From Kitasatospora setae KM-6054 (lineage in GTDB: Bacteria > Actinomycetota > Actinomycetes > Streptomycetales > Streptomycetaceae), in assembly GCF_000269985.1 (NCBI RefSeq), contig NC_016109.1, positions 5,394,001 through 5,458,000 on the forward strand: 64,000 bases of DNA, in the 5' to 3' direction. Below the pieces are notes generated by a model that saw nothing but the letters and a program-made list of their open reading frames with translations, did not search any database and was not told the DNA's origin. Below, one piece after another: positions 1 to 9,107 of this stretch (position 1 is its first letter; the number at the start of each line of letters is the position of its first letter). A program made the translations under genes and the position numbers.

Positions 1-110
1 CCGAGTACCGGGCCGAGGGCACCCCGCTGCGCACCGTCGGCGGCGAACCCCGGGTCGACCTGCGGGCCGCCCGCTGGGACGGGACGCCCGCACCGGGCGG
101 ACCGGGCTGA
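1..110 (+). CDS. Alkyltransferase-like (MGMT/ATL family) protein, 3' end only
   Basis: These are the last 36 codons of a plus-strand gene that starts before the window; the stop is the TGA at 108-110. The visible tail reads EYRAEGTPLRTVGG, then VDLRAARWDG. That pattern resembles the C-terminal end of the DNA-binding domain of alkyltransferase-like proteins, which recognise O6-alkylguanine and recruit nucleotide excision repair. Context supports this: in mycobacteria an alkyltransferase-like gene sits next to adnA-adnB, as here. Too little is visible to see the active-site region, so the call rests on a short tail plus synteny. Confidence 0.45.
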   Translation, partial: EYRAEGTPLRTVGGEPRVDLRAARWDGTPAPGGPG

Positions 111-219
111 CCGGGGGATGTGCGCGTGAGGGGTCTGTGGGTGCAGGATCGTAGGCTCGTCGCGGCGAGCCGTTCCCCCCTCGGCCCGCCGCTGAACCGC
201 CGTACGACCCTGGACCGCA

Positions 220-3200
220 GTGACCTCACCGTTCCGCCTGGTGCGCAGCCCCCTCGCGCAGCCCGACCCGCCCGTGCTGGACGACTTCCAGCGGGCGGTC
301 GTCGAGCACGCCTCGGGGCCGCTGCTGGTGCTCGCGGGCCCCGGCACCGGCAAGACCACCACGCTGGTCGAGGCGGTCGCCCGGCGGGTCGCCGACGGCA
401 CCGCGCCCGAGCGCGTCCTGGTGCTGACCTTCAGCCGCAAGGCCGCGATGGAGCTGCGCGACCGGATGACCGCCCGGATCGGCGCCACCGCCCCGCAGGC
501 CACCACCTTCCACTCGTTCTGCTACGCCCTGCTCCGCGCCCACCAGGCCCCCGAGGAGTACGCCGAGCCGCTGCGGCTGCTCTCCGGCCCCGAGCAGGAC
601 GTGATGGTCCGCGAACTGCTCGCCGGCGGCGCCGAGGACGCCAAGGCGGGCGTCGGCACCATCGGCTGGCCGCTCGACCTGCGGGCCTGCCTGACCACCC
701 GCGGCTTCGCCGACGAGGTGCGCGCCGTGCTCGCCCGCAGCCGCGAGCTCGGCCTCGGCGAGCGGGAACTGGAGCGCTTCGCCGCGGGCGTGGACCGCCC
801 CGACTGGGCCGCCGCCGCGCACTTCCTGGCCGAGTACCTGGACGTGCTCGACCTGCGCGGCGTCCTCGACTACGCCGAGCTGGTGCACCGCGCCGTGCTG
901 CTGGCCGAGCGGCCCGACGTCTCGGCCCGGCTGCGCGAGCGCTACGACGTGGTCTTCGTCGACGAGTACCAGGACACCGACCCGGCCCAGGTCCGGCTGC
1001 TGCGCCGGCTCGCCGGGGACGGGCGCGACCTGGTCGCGGTCGGCGACCCCGACCAGTCGATCTACGCCTTCCGCGGCGCCGACGTGAACGGCATCCTGGA
1101 GTTCCCCGACGCCTTCCGGCACGCCGACGGCCGCCCCGCCGAGGTCAAGGTGCTGCGGGTCTCCCGGCGCTCCGGCGCGGTGCTGCTGGCCGCCACCCGC
1201 GAGCTGGCCCGCCGGATGCCGATGGGCCGGCTGCCCGCCGACAAGCTCGCCGCGCACCGCGCCCTGCTCCCCTCCCGGGAGGGCGGCGCCGTCGAGGTGT
1301 ACACCTACCCGACGCCCGGCGCCGAACTCGACTCGGTCGCCGACCTGCTGCGCCGCGCCCACCTGGAGGACGGCGTCCCCTGGGGCGAGATGGCCGTGCT
1401 GGTCCGGGCCGGCTCCCGGACCATACCGGCGGTGCGGCGCGCGCTGGCCGCCGCCGGCGTCCCGCTGGAGATCGACGGCGACGACCTGCCGCTGCGCGAG
1501 GAGAGCGCCGTCGTCCCGCTGCTGCTCGCCCTGCGGGTCTGCGCCGAGGGCCCCGGCGCGCTCACCGCCGACCTCGCGCACACCCTGCTCACCGGCCCGC
1601 TCGCCGCCCTGGACGGCTCCGACCTGCGCCGCCTCGGCCGCACCCTGCGCGAGGAGGAGCGCCGCGCGCTGGCCGCCGACGGCGCCCCCGGCGTGGTCCG
1701 CCCCGCCGAGGAGCTGATCCGCGAGGCCCTCGACCACCCCGAGCTGCTCGCCCTGCTGGACACCCCCTACGCCCGCCGCGCCCACGAACTCGGCACGCTG
1801 CTGCGCAAGGTCCGCGAACTGCTGGCCGGCGGCGCGAGCGCCGAGGACGCGCTCTGGGAGCTCTGGGACGGCTCCCGGCGCTGGCGCGAACGCCTGGAGC
1901 GGGCCGCCCTGCGCGGCGGCCCCGCCGGGCGCAACGCCGACCGCGACCTCGACGCGCTGTGCGCCCTGTTCGAGACCGCCGCCCGCGCCGAGGAGCGGGT
2001 CACCGGCCACCGCGGCGCGCTCGACCTGCTCGCCGAGGTCGAGGCCCAGGACATCGCCGCCGACACCCTGCACGTGCGCGCCGTCCGCCCCGACGCCGTC
2101 CGGCTGATGACCGCGCACCGCTCCAAGGGCCTGGAGTGGCGGCTGGTCGTCGTCGCCGGCGTCCAGGAGGGCCTCTGGCCCGACCTGCGCCGCCGCGGCT
2201 CGCTGCTGGAGGCCGACCGGATCGGCCGCGACGGCCTCGCCGAACCGCTCACCCCGGCCGCGCTGCTCGCCGAGGAGCGCCGGCTGTTCTACGTCGCCGC
2301 GACCCGGGCCAAGGACCGGCTGGTCGTCACCGCCGTCAAGGCGCCCGCCGAGGACGGCGACGAACCCTCCCGGTTCCTGCGCGAGCTCTACCGGGAGACC
2401 CTCGACCCGCGCACCGGCCGGGTGCTGGAGCGCACCCCCCGGGTCAAGGTCGCCGACGTCACCGCCCGGCCGCGCCGCCCGCTCTCGGTGCCCGCGCTGG
2501 TCGCCGAACTGCGCGCCGTCACCGTCGACCCGGACCGCTCCCCGCAGCTGCGCCGGGCCGCCGCCGAACGCCTCGCCACCCTGGCCGCCGCCACCGACGA
2601 GGACGGCCGCCCGCTCGTCCCCGCCGCCCACCCCGACCAGTGGTGGGGCCTGGACGACCCGACCGCCGCCCCGCACCCGCTGCGCGAGCCCGACCAGCCC
2701 GTCCGGCTCTCCGGCAGCGGCCTGGAGCAGCTGGAGACCTGCACCCTGCAGTGGTTCCTGGAGAAGGACGTCAAGGCCGGCACCACCGCCTCCGCCGCCC
2801 AGGGCTTCGGCAACGTGGTGCACGCCCTCGCCGACGAGGTCGGCTCCGGCCGCACCCCCGCCGACCTGGCCGTCCTGATGGAACGGCTGGACACCGTCTG
2901 GGACGCCCTCGCCTTCGACGCGCCCTGGAAGTCCACCCAGGAGAAGGGCGAGGCCCGGGCCGCCCTGGAGCGCTTCCTGCGCTGGCACGTGCTGGAGCGC
3001 GAACGCGCCACCGTCGCCACCGAGCACGGCTTCGACCTGACCCTGGACGTCGGCGGCGTCGCCGTCCGGATCCGCGGCTCGATGGACCGGGTCGAGGCCG
3101 ACGCGGCCGGCCGGGCCTACGTCGTCGACTTCAAGACCGGCAAGCACGTCCCGACCGACAAGTCGCTCCCCGAGCACCGCCAACTCGCCGTCTACCAGCT

Positions 3201-3492
3201 GGCGGTGGGCAACGGCGCGCTCGACGGCCTGCCCGGCTTCGAGCACGGCGCGGTACCCGGCGGCGCCGAGCTCGTGCAGCTGCGCACCCCGGACAAGAAG
3301 GACCCGGAGGCGCCCAAGGTGCAGCGGCAGCTGCCCGAGGAGAGCACCCCCTGGATCGAGGACCTGCTGGTGCAGACCGCCGGCAAGGTGCTCGCCGAGC
3401 GGTTCACCCCCACCGCGGGCGAGGGCTGCGGGCGCTGCGCCTTCCGCGGCAGCTGCTCCGCGCAGCGGGACGGCCGGCATGTCGTCGACTGA
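220..3492 (+). CDS. adnA: AdnA, ATP-dependent helicase-nuclease subunit
   Basis: First subunit of the actinobacterial AdnAB motor-nuclease, which resects DNA double-strand breaks in place of RecBCD/AddAB. The 1090-residue protein has a UvrD-like motor at the N-terminus: Walker A near 39-47 (AGPGTGKTT), DEYQDT at 248-253, GDPDQSIYAFRG near 275, TAHRSKGLEW near 631 and YVAATRAKDR near 691. A RecB-family nuclease follows, with VVDFKTGK (metal-binding Asp near 970) and QLAVYQ. Cys841 together with CGRC...C (1070, 1073, 1079) forms the four-cysteine Fe-S site of AddB-type nucleases. The distance of the nuclease Asp from the C-terminus and the gene order fit AdnA rather than AdnB. The start is GTG at 220 with no good ribosome site; GTG at 241 is an alternative. 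The 3' end overlaps adnB by 14 bp. Confidence 0.9.
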   Translation: MTSPFRLVRSPLAQPDPPVLDDFQRAVVEHASGPLLVLAGPGTGKTTTLVEAVARRVADGTAPERVLVLTFSRKAAMELRDRMTARIGATAPQATTFHSFCYALLRAHQAPEEYAEPLRLLSGPEQDVMVRELLAGGAEDAKAGVGTIGWPLDLRACLTTRGFADEVRAVLARSRELGLGERELERFAAGVDRPDWAAAAHFLAEYLDVLDLRGVLDYAELVHRAVLLAERPDVSARLRERYDVVFVDEYQDTDPAQVRLLRRLAGDGRDLVAVGDPDQSIYAFRGADVNGILEFPDAFRHADGRPAEVKVLRVSRRSGAVLLAATRELARRMPMGRLPADKLAAHRALLPSREGGAVEVYTYPTPGAELDSVADLLRRAHLEDGVPWGEMAVLVRAGSRTIPAVRRALAAAGVPLEIDGDDLPLREESAVVPLLLALRVCAEGPGALTADLAHTLLTGPLAALDGSDLRRLGRTLREEERRALAADGAPGVVRPAEELIREALDHPELLALLDTPYARRAHELGTLLRKVRELLAGGASAEDALWELWDGSRRWRERLERAALRGGPAGRNADRDLDALCALFETAARAEERVTGHRGALDLLAEVEAQDIAADTLHVRAVRPDAVRLMTAHRSKGLEWRLVVVAGVQEGLWPDLRRRGSLLEADRIGRDGLAEPLTPAALLAEERRLFYVAATRAKDRLVVTAVKAPAEDGDEPSRFLRELYRETLDPRTGRVLERTPRVKVADVTARPRRPLSVPALVAELRAVTVDPDRSPQLRRAAAERLATLAAATDEDGRPLVPAAHPDQWWGLDDPTAAPHPLREPDQPVRLSGSGLEQLETCTLQWFLEKDVKAGTTASAAQGFGNVVHALADEVGSGRTPADLAVLMERLDTVWDALAFDAPWKSTQEKGEARAALERFLRWHVLERERATVATEHGFDLTLDVGGVAVRIRGSMDRVEADAAGRAYVVDFKTGKHVPTDKSLPEHRQLAVYQLAVGNGALDGLPGFEHGAVPGGAELVQLRTPDKKDPEAPKVQRQLPEESTPWIEDLLVQTAGKVLAERFTPTAGEGCGRCAFRGSCSAQRDGRHVVD

Positions 3493-6400
3493 GCCGCTGC
3501 GGCACCCGGAGCAGCTCCGCGACCTGCTCGGCATCCCGTTCAACGACGAGCAGGTGGCGGCGATCGGCGCGCCGATGGCCCCCGGCGTGATCGTGGCCGG
3601 CGCGGGCTCCGGCAAGACCACCGTGATGGCCGCCCGGGTGGTCTGGCTGGTCGGCTCCGGCGCGGTCCGCCCCGAGCAGGTGCTCGGCCTGACCTTCACC
3701 AACAAGGCGGCCGGCGAACTCGCCGAACGCGTCCGGGCCGCCCTGCTGCGGGCCGGCGTCCGCGCCGAGGACGAGGACGCCCTCGGCGACCCGCAGATCT
3801 CCACCTACCACGCCTTCGCCGGCACCCTGCTCAAGGAGCACGGCCTGCGGCTGGGCATCGAACCCGACGTCCGGCTGCTGGCCGACGCCACCCGCTTCCA
3901 GCTCGCCGCCCGCGTCCTGCGCCAGGCCCGCGGCCCGTTCCCGGCGCTCACCGGCACCTTCTCCGCGCTGGTCGCCGAACTCGTCGCGCTGGACTCCGAA
4001 CTCGCCGAGCACCTGGTCGAGCCGGCCCGGCTGCGGGAGCACGACGAGGAACTACTGGACCAGCTGGCCGGCGTCAAACTGACCAACGACGACCTGCGGG
4101 CCGTCCCGAAGGCCGCCCGCGGCCGGCAGGAACTGCTCCGGCTGGTCGAGGACTACCGGGCCCGCAAGCAGAAGCTCGGCCTGCTCGACTTCGGCGACCA
4201 GATCGCCGCCTCCGCCCGGCTCGCCCAGCAGCGCCCCGAGGTCGGCCGGCTGCTGCGCGAGCAGTACCGGGTGGTGCTGCTGGACGAGTACCAGGACACC
4301 TCGGTCGCCCAACGCCTCATGCTGGCGGGCCTGTTCGGCGGCGAGTCGGGCGCCGGGCACCCGGTCACCGCGGTCGGCGACCCCTGCCAGGCGATCTACG
4401 GCTGGCGCGGCGCCTCGGTCGCCAACCTGGACGACTTCCCCCGGCACTTCCCGCTCGCCGACGGCGGCCCGGCGCACCGCTTCGCGCTCAGCGAGAACCG
4501 CCGCAGCGGCGGCCGGCTGCTCGACCTCGCCAACCGGCTGGCCACCCCGCTGCGCGCCATGCACGAGGGCGTCGAGGCGCTGCGGCCCGCCCCCGGCGCC
4601 GAGCGGGACGGCTCCGCCCGGGTCGCGCTGCTGCCCACCCACGCCGCCGAGATCGACTGGCTGGCCGACTCGATCGCCCACCTGGTGCGCACCGGCACCG
4701 CGCCCGGCCGGATCGCCGTGCTCTGTCGGGCCGGCGGCTCCTTCCCCGACATCCACGCCGCGCTGGTCGAACGGAAGGTCCCGGTCGAGGTGGTCGGCCT
4801 CGGCGGACTGCTGCAACTCCCGGAGGTGGCCGACCTGGTGGCGGTCTGCGAGGTCCTCCAGGACCCGACCGCGAACGCCGCCCTGGTCCGGCTGCTGATC
4901 GGCCCGCGCTGGCGCACCGGCCCGCGCGACCTGGCGCTGCTCGGCCGCCGCGCCGCCGAACTCGTCCGCACCGCCCGCCCCGGCGAGCAGGACGCGCTGA
5001 GCGCCGCCGTCGCCGAGACCGACCCCACCGAGGTGGTCTCGCTGGCCGACGCGCTGGAGACCTTCGTCGACGCCGAGCAGCCCGACGACCTGCCGTTCTC
5101 GCCGGAGGCCCGGGTGCGGTTCGCCCGGTTCGCCCGGGAGATCCGCGAACTGCGCCGGGCGCTCGCCGAACCGCTGATGGACGTCCTGCACCGGGTGCTC
5201 ACCGCCACCGGCCTGGAGGTCGAACTCTCCGCCTCCCCGCTGGCGCTGGCCGCCCGCCGGCGCGAGACCCTGCACTCCTTCCTGGACATCGCCGCCTCCT
5301 TCGCCGACCTGGACGGCGACCCCGGCCTGGCCGCCTTCCTCGGCTTCCTGCGCGCCGCCCAGGAGTACGAGCGCGGCCTGGACGCGGGCCTGCCCGGCGG
5401 CGAGGACACCGTCAAGGTGCTCACCGCGCACAAGTCCAAGGGCCTGGAGTGGGACGTGGTCGCCGTCCCCGGCCTGGTCAAGGGGGCGTTCCCGTCCAAG
5501 AAGGGCCGCGACAGCTGGACCTCCACCCGCAAGGTGCTGCCGCACGCCCTGCGCGGCGACGCCGCCACCCTGCCCGCCGACCCGGCCTGGGACGCCAAGG
5601 GCCTCGGCCGGTTCAAGCAGGAGATGACCGAGCACGCCGGGGTCGAGGAACTGCGGCTCGGCTACGTCGCGTTCACCCGGCCGCGCACGCTGCTGCTGGC
5701 CTCCGGGCACTGGTGGGGGCCGACCCAGAAGACCCGGCGCGGGCCGTCGGACTTCCTGACCGCGCTGCGCGAGCACTGCGAGCGACCGGGCAACGGCGAG
5801 ATCGAGCACTGGGCCGAGCCGCCCGGCAAGGACGAGAAGAACCCCGCGCTGGACGTCTCGGTGGAGACCCCCTGGCCGCTGCCGCTCGACCCGGACGCGC
5901 AGCGCGCCCGCCGCCGGGTCGCCCAGGTGGTCCGGCACCGGCTGGCCGGCGCGCCCGCGCCGGAGGGCGAGCCGATGGCCGTCGAGGACCAGCGGCTGCT
6001 GGCCTCCTGGGACCGCGACCTGACCGCGCTGCTCGGCGAGTTGGAGCGCTCCCGGCGCACCACCCGGGACGTCGAGCTGCCCGCCTCGCTCTCCGCCACC
6101 CAGCTGATGCGGCTGGCCGCCGACCCGGACGGCTTCGCCCGCGACCTGGCCCGCCCGATGCCCCGCCCGCCCGCGCCCGCCGCCCGCCGCGGCACCCGCT
6201 TCCACGCCTGGGTGCAGTCCCGCTACGACCAGCCGCTGCTGCTCGGCCCCGAGGCGCTGCCCGGCCTGGACGAGGAGGAGATCGAGGACGAGCGCGACCT
6301 GGAGCGCCTCAAGGACGCCTTCCTGCGCGGCCCGTACGCCCGCCGCACCCCGTACGCGGTCGAGGCGCCGTTCCAACTGGTGCTGGCCGGCCGGGTGGTG

Positions 6401-6700
6401 CGCGGCCGGATCGACGCGGTCTACCGGGCCGCCGAGGGCGGGGCGGGCGGGGCGGGGGGTGCGGGCGGGGCCGGCGCGGGGGCGCCGCGCTACGAGGTGG
6501 TCGACTGGAAGACCGGCCGCGAGGACTCCGGCGACCCGCTCCAACTGGCCGTCTACCGGCTGGCCTGGGCCGAGCAGGCGGGCGTCGCGGTGGAGGAGGT
6601 GGCCGCCTCGTTCTGCTACGTGCGCTCCGGGCGGGTCGAAACCCCGTCAGGACTTCCTGGCCGAAAAGAGTTGAGCGATCTTCTGATCGGGAATAGGTAG
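3479..6700 (+). CDS. adnB: AdnB, ATP-dependent helicase-nuclease subunit
   Basis: Second subunit of the AdnAB heterodimer, 1073 residues. The motor has Walker A AGAGSGKTTVM near 41-51, DEYQDTSVAQ near 269, GDPCQAIYGWRGAS, TAHKSKGLEWDVV and YVAFTRPRTL. The C-terminal nuclease has RGTRFHAW, VRGRIDAVYR, VVDWKTGRE (Asp near 1009) and LQLAVYRLAW. Unlike its partner it has no C-terminal cysteine cluster, as expected for AdnB. A Gly/Ala-rich insert (about 985-1000) precedes the nuclease motif. The ATG at 3479 lies inside the end of adnA, so the two are translationally coupled and should be made in equal amounts. Known of the family: AdnB is the dominant motor in mycobacterial AdnAB. Confidence 0.9.
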   Translation: MSSTEPLRHPEQLRDLLGIPFNDEQVAAIGAPMAPGVIVAGAGSGKTTVMAARVVWLVGSGAVRPEQVLGLTFTNKAAGELAERVRAALLRAGVRAEDEDALGDPQISTYHAFAGTLLKEHGLRLGIEPDVRLLADATRFQLAARVLRQARGPFPALTGTFSALVAELVALDSELAEHLVEPARLREHDEELLDQLAGVKLTNDDLRAVPKAARGRQELLRLVEDYRARKQKLGLLDFGDQIAASARLAQQRPEVGRLLREQYRVVLLDEYQDTSVAQRLMLAGLFGGESGAGHPVTAVGDPCQAIYGWRGASVANLDDFPRHFPLADGGPAHRFALSENRRSGGRLLDLANRLATPLRAMHEGVEALRPAPGAERDGSARVALLPTHAAEIDWLADSIAHLVRTGTAPGRIAVLCRAGGSFPDIHAALVERKVPVEVVGLGGLLQLPEVADLVAVCEVLQDPTANAALVRLLIGPRWRTGPRDLALLGRRAAELVRTARPGEQDALSAAVAETDPTEVVSLADALETFVDAEQPDDLPFSPEARVRFARFAREIRELRRALAEPLMDVLHRVLTATGLEVELSASPLALAARRRETLHSFLDIAASFADLDGDPGLAAFLGFLRAAQEYERGLDAGLPGGEDTVKVLTAHKSKGLEWDVVAVPGLVKGAFPSKKGRDSWTSTRKVLPHALRGDAATLPADPAWDAKGLGRFKQEMTEHAGVEELRLGYVAFTRPRTLLLASGHWWGPTQKTRRGPSDFLTALREHCERPGNGEIEHWAEPPGKDEKNPALDVSVETPWPLPLDPDAQRARRRVAQVVRHRLAGAPAPEGEPMAVEDQRLLASWDRDLTALLGELERSRRTTRDVELPASLSATQLMRLAADPDGFARDLARPMPRPPAPAARRGTRFHAWVQSRYDQPLLLGPEALPGLDEEEIEDERDLERLKDAFLRGPYARRTPYAVEAPFQLVLAGRVVRGRIDAVYRAAEGGAGGAGGAGGAGAGAPRYEVVDWKTGREDSGDPLQLAVYRLAWAEQAGVAVEEVAASFCYVRSGRVETPSGLPGRKELSDLLIGNR

Positions 6701-6738
6701 AAAAGAGTCACTCAGAGCATCCAACCCGTCACGAGATC

Positions 6739-6770
6739 ACGCGAAACCTGTGCGCCCTGCACGTTTCGTG
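6739..6770. promoter_or_regulatory. Imperfect nested dyad upstream of the phosphatase gene
   Basis: In the 198-bp gap between adnB and the phosphatase gene, GAAAC...GTTTC flanks GTGC...GCAC, giving a nested inverted repeat about 32 bp long. It is followed at 6773-6778 by TATTGT, a possible -10 box. It could be an operator or an mRNA hairpin; the protein that would bind is unknown. Confidence 0.3.
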
Positions 6771-6898
6771 CCTATTGTGGGGTCGGTAACCGGTCATCCC
6801 TCGTACTCCGGCCGCCGTCAGGGCTCCCGACCCCCTGACCTTCCGTCAGACCCGCAGGTGCCGAGCAGCACCCGCACCTTCCGCTGGAGAGACCGACG

Positions 6899-8095
6899 TT
6901 GAGCGCGACCGGATGGATCAGGGACGTCCTCCACGGCCCCACCCCAGGCCCGGTACCCGGCACCGTCACCGGCACCTGGCCCAAGACCTCGCACGCGCTG
7001 CCGCTGGTCGGCATGCTGCTGATCCTCTCGCTCGACCTGCTGACCGGCACCCAGGTCAGCGTCGAGCCCGCCCTGACCGCCGTCCCCGCCCTCGCCGCCG
7101 TCGTCTCCCGGCGGACGTGGTACCCGCTGCTGATCGGCGCCCTCGCCGAGGTCTGCGCGTTCGGCATGGCCTGGTACCACGGGATCCTGGGCCAGTCCGT
7201 GCACGCCGCCACCGTCGCCGCGATCGTCCTGATCGCCGGCATCGGCCACCTCTCCGCCACCCTGCGGATCCGGCAGGAACGCGCCCTGGCCGAGGCCCAG
7301 TTGGTCGCCGAGATCGCCCGCCGGGTGCTGCTCCGCCCCGTCCCCGAGCGGGTCGGCCCGGTCCGGGCCGCCGTCCGCTACGCCGCGGCCGCGGCCGACG
7401 CCGCGATCGGCGGCGACCTGTACGAGGTCGTCAACACCCGGTACGGCGTGCGCGCCGTGATGGGCGACGTCCGCGGCAAGGGCCTCGCCGCGGTCGAGAC
7501 CGCCGCCGCCGTGCTCGGCGCGTTCCGCGAGGCCGCGCACCAGGAGGCCGCCCTGGACCGGGTGGCCGGCTGGCTCGCGGTCAGCCTCGACCGGGCCCTG
7601 CACGAGAACGAACACCCCGGCGTCGACGAGGAGTTCGTCACCCTGGTGCTGGTCTGCGTCCGGGCCGACGGCGTCCTGGAGATCGCCAACTGCGGCCACC
7701 CCGCGCCCGTCCTGCTCCGCGGCGAGGACCCGCCCCGGCTGCTCGCCGCCGACGAGACCGTCCCCCCGCTCGGCGTCCTCGACCCGGTCGACGTCCGCCC
7801 CCCGCTCCAACTGGTCGCCGCCGAGCCCGGCGACCGGATCCTGCTCTACACCGACGGCGTGATCGAGGCCCGCGACCACGGCGGCGCGTTCTACCCGCTC
7901 ACCGACCGGCTGCCGCTGCTCGCCGACGACGGCCCAGGCGACATCCTGCAGCGCCTGCACGACGACGTGGTCCGGCACGTCGGCCACAAGCTCGGCGACG
8001 ACGCGGCGATGCTGCTGCTCCAGTTCGACCCGGTCGCGCTGCCCGCCCAGGCCGCCTACTCGGCGGCCCGCGGGGTGACCGACGCCGGCTGCTGA
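6899..8095 (+). CDS. Membrane-anchored SpoIIE/RsbU-type protein phosphatase
   Basis: A 398-residue PP2C-like serine/threonine phosphatase of the SpoIIE family. Such proteins typically dephosphorylate anti-anti-sigma factors and so switch stress sigma factors on. The N-terminal 120 residues hold three or four hydrophobic helices (for example LPLVGMLLILSLDLL). The catalytic domain carries the metal-binding signatures GGDLYEV, GDVRGKGL, LYTDGVIEARD and GDDAAMLLL. The start is TTG at 6899, chosen because GGAGAG lies 9 bp upstream; the nearby ATG at 6913 is out of frame. No anti-sigma kinase or STAS partner is nearby, so the target is unknown. It ends 9 bp from the convergent neighbour. Confidence 0.85.
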   Translation: MSATGWIRDVLHGPTPGPVPGTVTGTWPKTSHALPLVGMLLILSLDLLTGTQVSVEPALTAVPALAAVVSRRTWYPLLIGALAEVCAFGMAWYHGILGQSVHAATVAAIVLIAGIGHLSATLRIRQERALAEAQLVAEIARRVLLRPVPERVGPVRAAVRYAAAAADAAIGGDLYEVVNTRYGVRAVMGDVRGKGLAAVETAAAVLGAFREAAHQEAALDRVAGWLAVSLDRALHENEHPGVDEEFVTLVLVCVRADGVLEIANCGHPAPVLLRGEDPPRLLAADETVPPLGVLDPVDVRPPLQLVAAEPGDRILLYTDGVIEARDHGGAFYPLTDRLPLLADDGPGDILQRLHDDVVRHVGHKLGDDAAMLLLQFDPVALPAQAAYSAARGVTDAGC

Positions 8096-8104
8096 GGTGC
8101 CGGC

Positions 8105-9013
8105 TCAGACCTCGATGTCGACCACCAGCGGGCGGTGGTCGGAGACCGGCGTGCGCGGCGCGGCGACCGAGCCGACCGTGCTGCGCGGGACGCCGATGCC
8201 CAGGATGTGGTCGAACTGCACGGTCGGGCGGTGCGAGGGGTAGGTGGGCGTGCGGGCCAGGTCGTACCAGCCCTGGAGCCGGGTCCGCCGGGCGGTGCGG
8301 ACCCGCTCGCGCCGCGCGGTGCGCTGGATCGCGTGCGCCGAGCCGAGCACGGTGCGCGGCACGGCGCCGATCAGGTTGAAGTCGCCCAGCACCAGGTAGG
8401 GCTGCGGCAGGTCGGCGATCCAGCGCCGGATCGCGGCGAGCTGCCCGACGTTCCAGCCCGGCACGAAGGACAGGTGCGCGGCCACCACGGTGAACTCCCC
8501 GCCCGGCCCGGCCAGCACCGCCGCGAGCGCCGCCCGCGGCTCGTCCGGGACGGGCGTCAGGCCGCGCCGCCCGGCGACCCGCAGCGGGAGGCCGAACGGC
8601 GCGGGCGCGAACCGGCGGGCCCGCCAGTGCAGCACCGGCAGCCGGGTGAGCAGCGCGGTCCCGTACGAGGGCCGGGAGTCGTCGGCGAGGTCGCCCGGCC
8701 CGTAGACGGCCAGGCCCGGCCGGGCCGGGTCGGCGAGCCAGCCCGCGCCGGGCGCCGGGGTGCCGTGCAGGGCGGCGGCGAAGCGCCAGTCGGCGGCGCC
8801 CATCGCCTTGGCGGCGACGGCCGCCTGGTCGGTGCGGCCGGAGCGCTCCTGGTACCGGTCGACCTCCTGGAGGGCGAGCACGTCGGCGTCCAGCGAGGCG
8901 ACCGCGTCGGCCAGCGGGGCGCCCGGCTCGGCCGGGAAGGGCGCGGGGCTGCCGTCGGGGGCGAGCGGCTGGCCGTGCAGCAGGTTGTACGTGGCGATCC
9001 GCAGAGTGGTCAC
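8105..9013 (-). CDS. Endonuclease/exonuclease/phosphatase (EEP) superfamily hydrolase
   Basis: A 302-residue EEP-fold metal-dependent hydrolase. The fold's motifs appear in order: ATYNLLHG with the N-terminal Asn, LQEVD with the metal-binding Glu, VVAAHLS, LVLGDFN and the C-terminal SDHRPL. The substrate (nucleic acid, phosphoinositide or other phosphodiester) cannot be told from the sequence. No signal peptide is seen. GTG at 9013 was chosen over the longer ATG at 9085 because a TACGGT -10 hexamer lies exactly 7 nt upstream, the usual layout of a leaderless actinobacterial mRNA, and because the longer start would run into the padR promoter. Confidence 0.8.
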   Translation of the reverse strand: MTTLRIATYNLLHGQPLAPDGSPAPFPAEPGAPLADAVASLDADVLALQEVDRYQERSGRTDQAAVAAKAMGAADWRFAAALHGTPAPGAGWLADPARPGLAVYGPGDLADDSRPSYGTALLTRLPVLHWRARRFAPAPFGLPLRVAGRRGLTPVPDEPRAALAAVLAGPGGEFTVVAAHLSFVPGWNVGQLAAIRRWIADLPQPYLVLGDFNLIGAVPRTVLGSAHAIQRTARRERVRTARRTRLQGWYDLARTPTYPSHRPTVQFDHILGIGVPRSTVGSVAAPRTPVSDHRPLVVDIEV

Positions 9014-9083
9014 GCCGACGACCGTACCGGGCCGACGTGAACGGGCCGACGTGAACGGGGAGGCGGCTTGAGCGGCGGGTGCC

Positions 9084-9107
9084 ATACCCGGTATACATAC
9101 TCGGTAT
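9084..9107 (+). promoter_or_regulatory. padR promoter with twin 11-bp palindromes
   Basis: ATACCCGGTAT (9084-9094) and ATACTCGGTAT (9097-9107) are near-identical palindromes 13 bp apart. The -10-like TATACA (9092-9097) lies between them and the padR ATG (9106) overlaps the second. This is the layout of an autorepressed leaderless promoter. PadR as the ligand is inferred from position. Confidence 0.6.

Noticed and set aside
226..3804. Very long minus-strand ORF opposite adnA
   Set aside because: High-GC shadow frame; Gly/Ala/Val/Leu-rich translation with no motifs, while the plus strand holds complete helicase-nuclease motifs. The same applies to other long antisense ORFs in the window.
6686..6715. 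SigR promoter at GGGAAT near the end of adnB
   Set aside because: No GTT follows at 18 or 19 nt.
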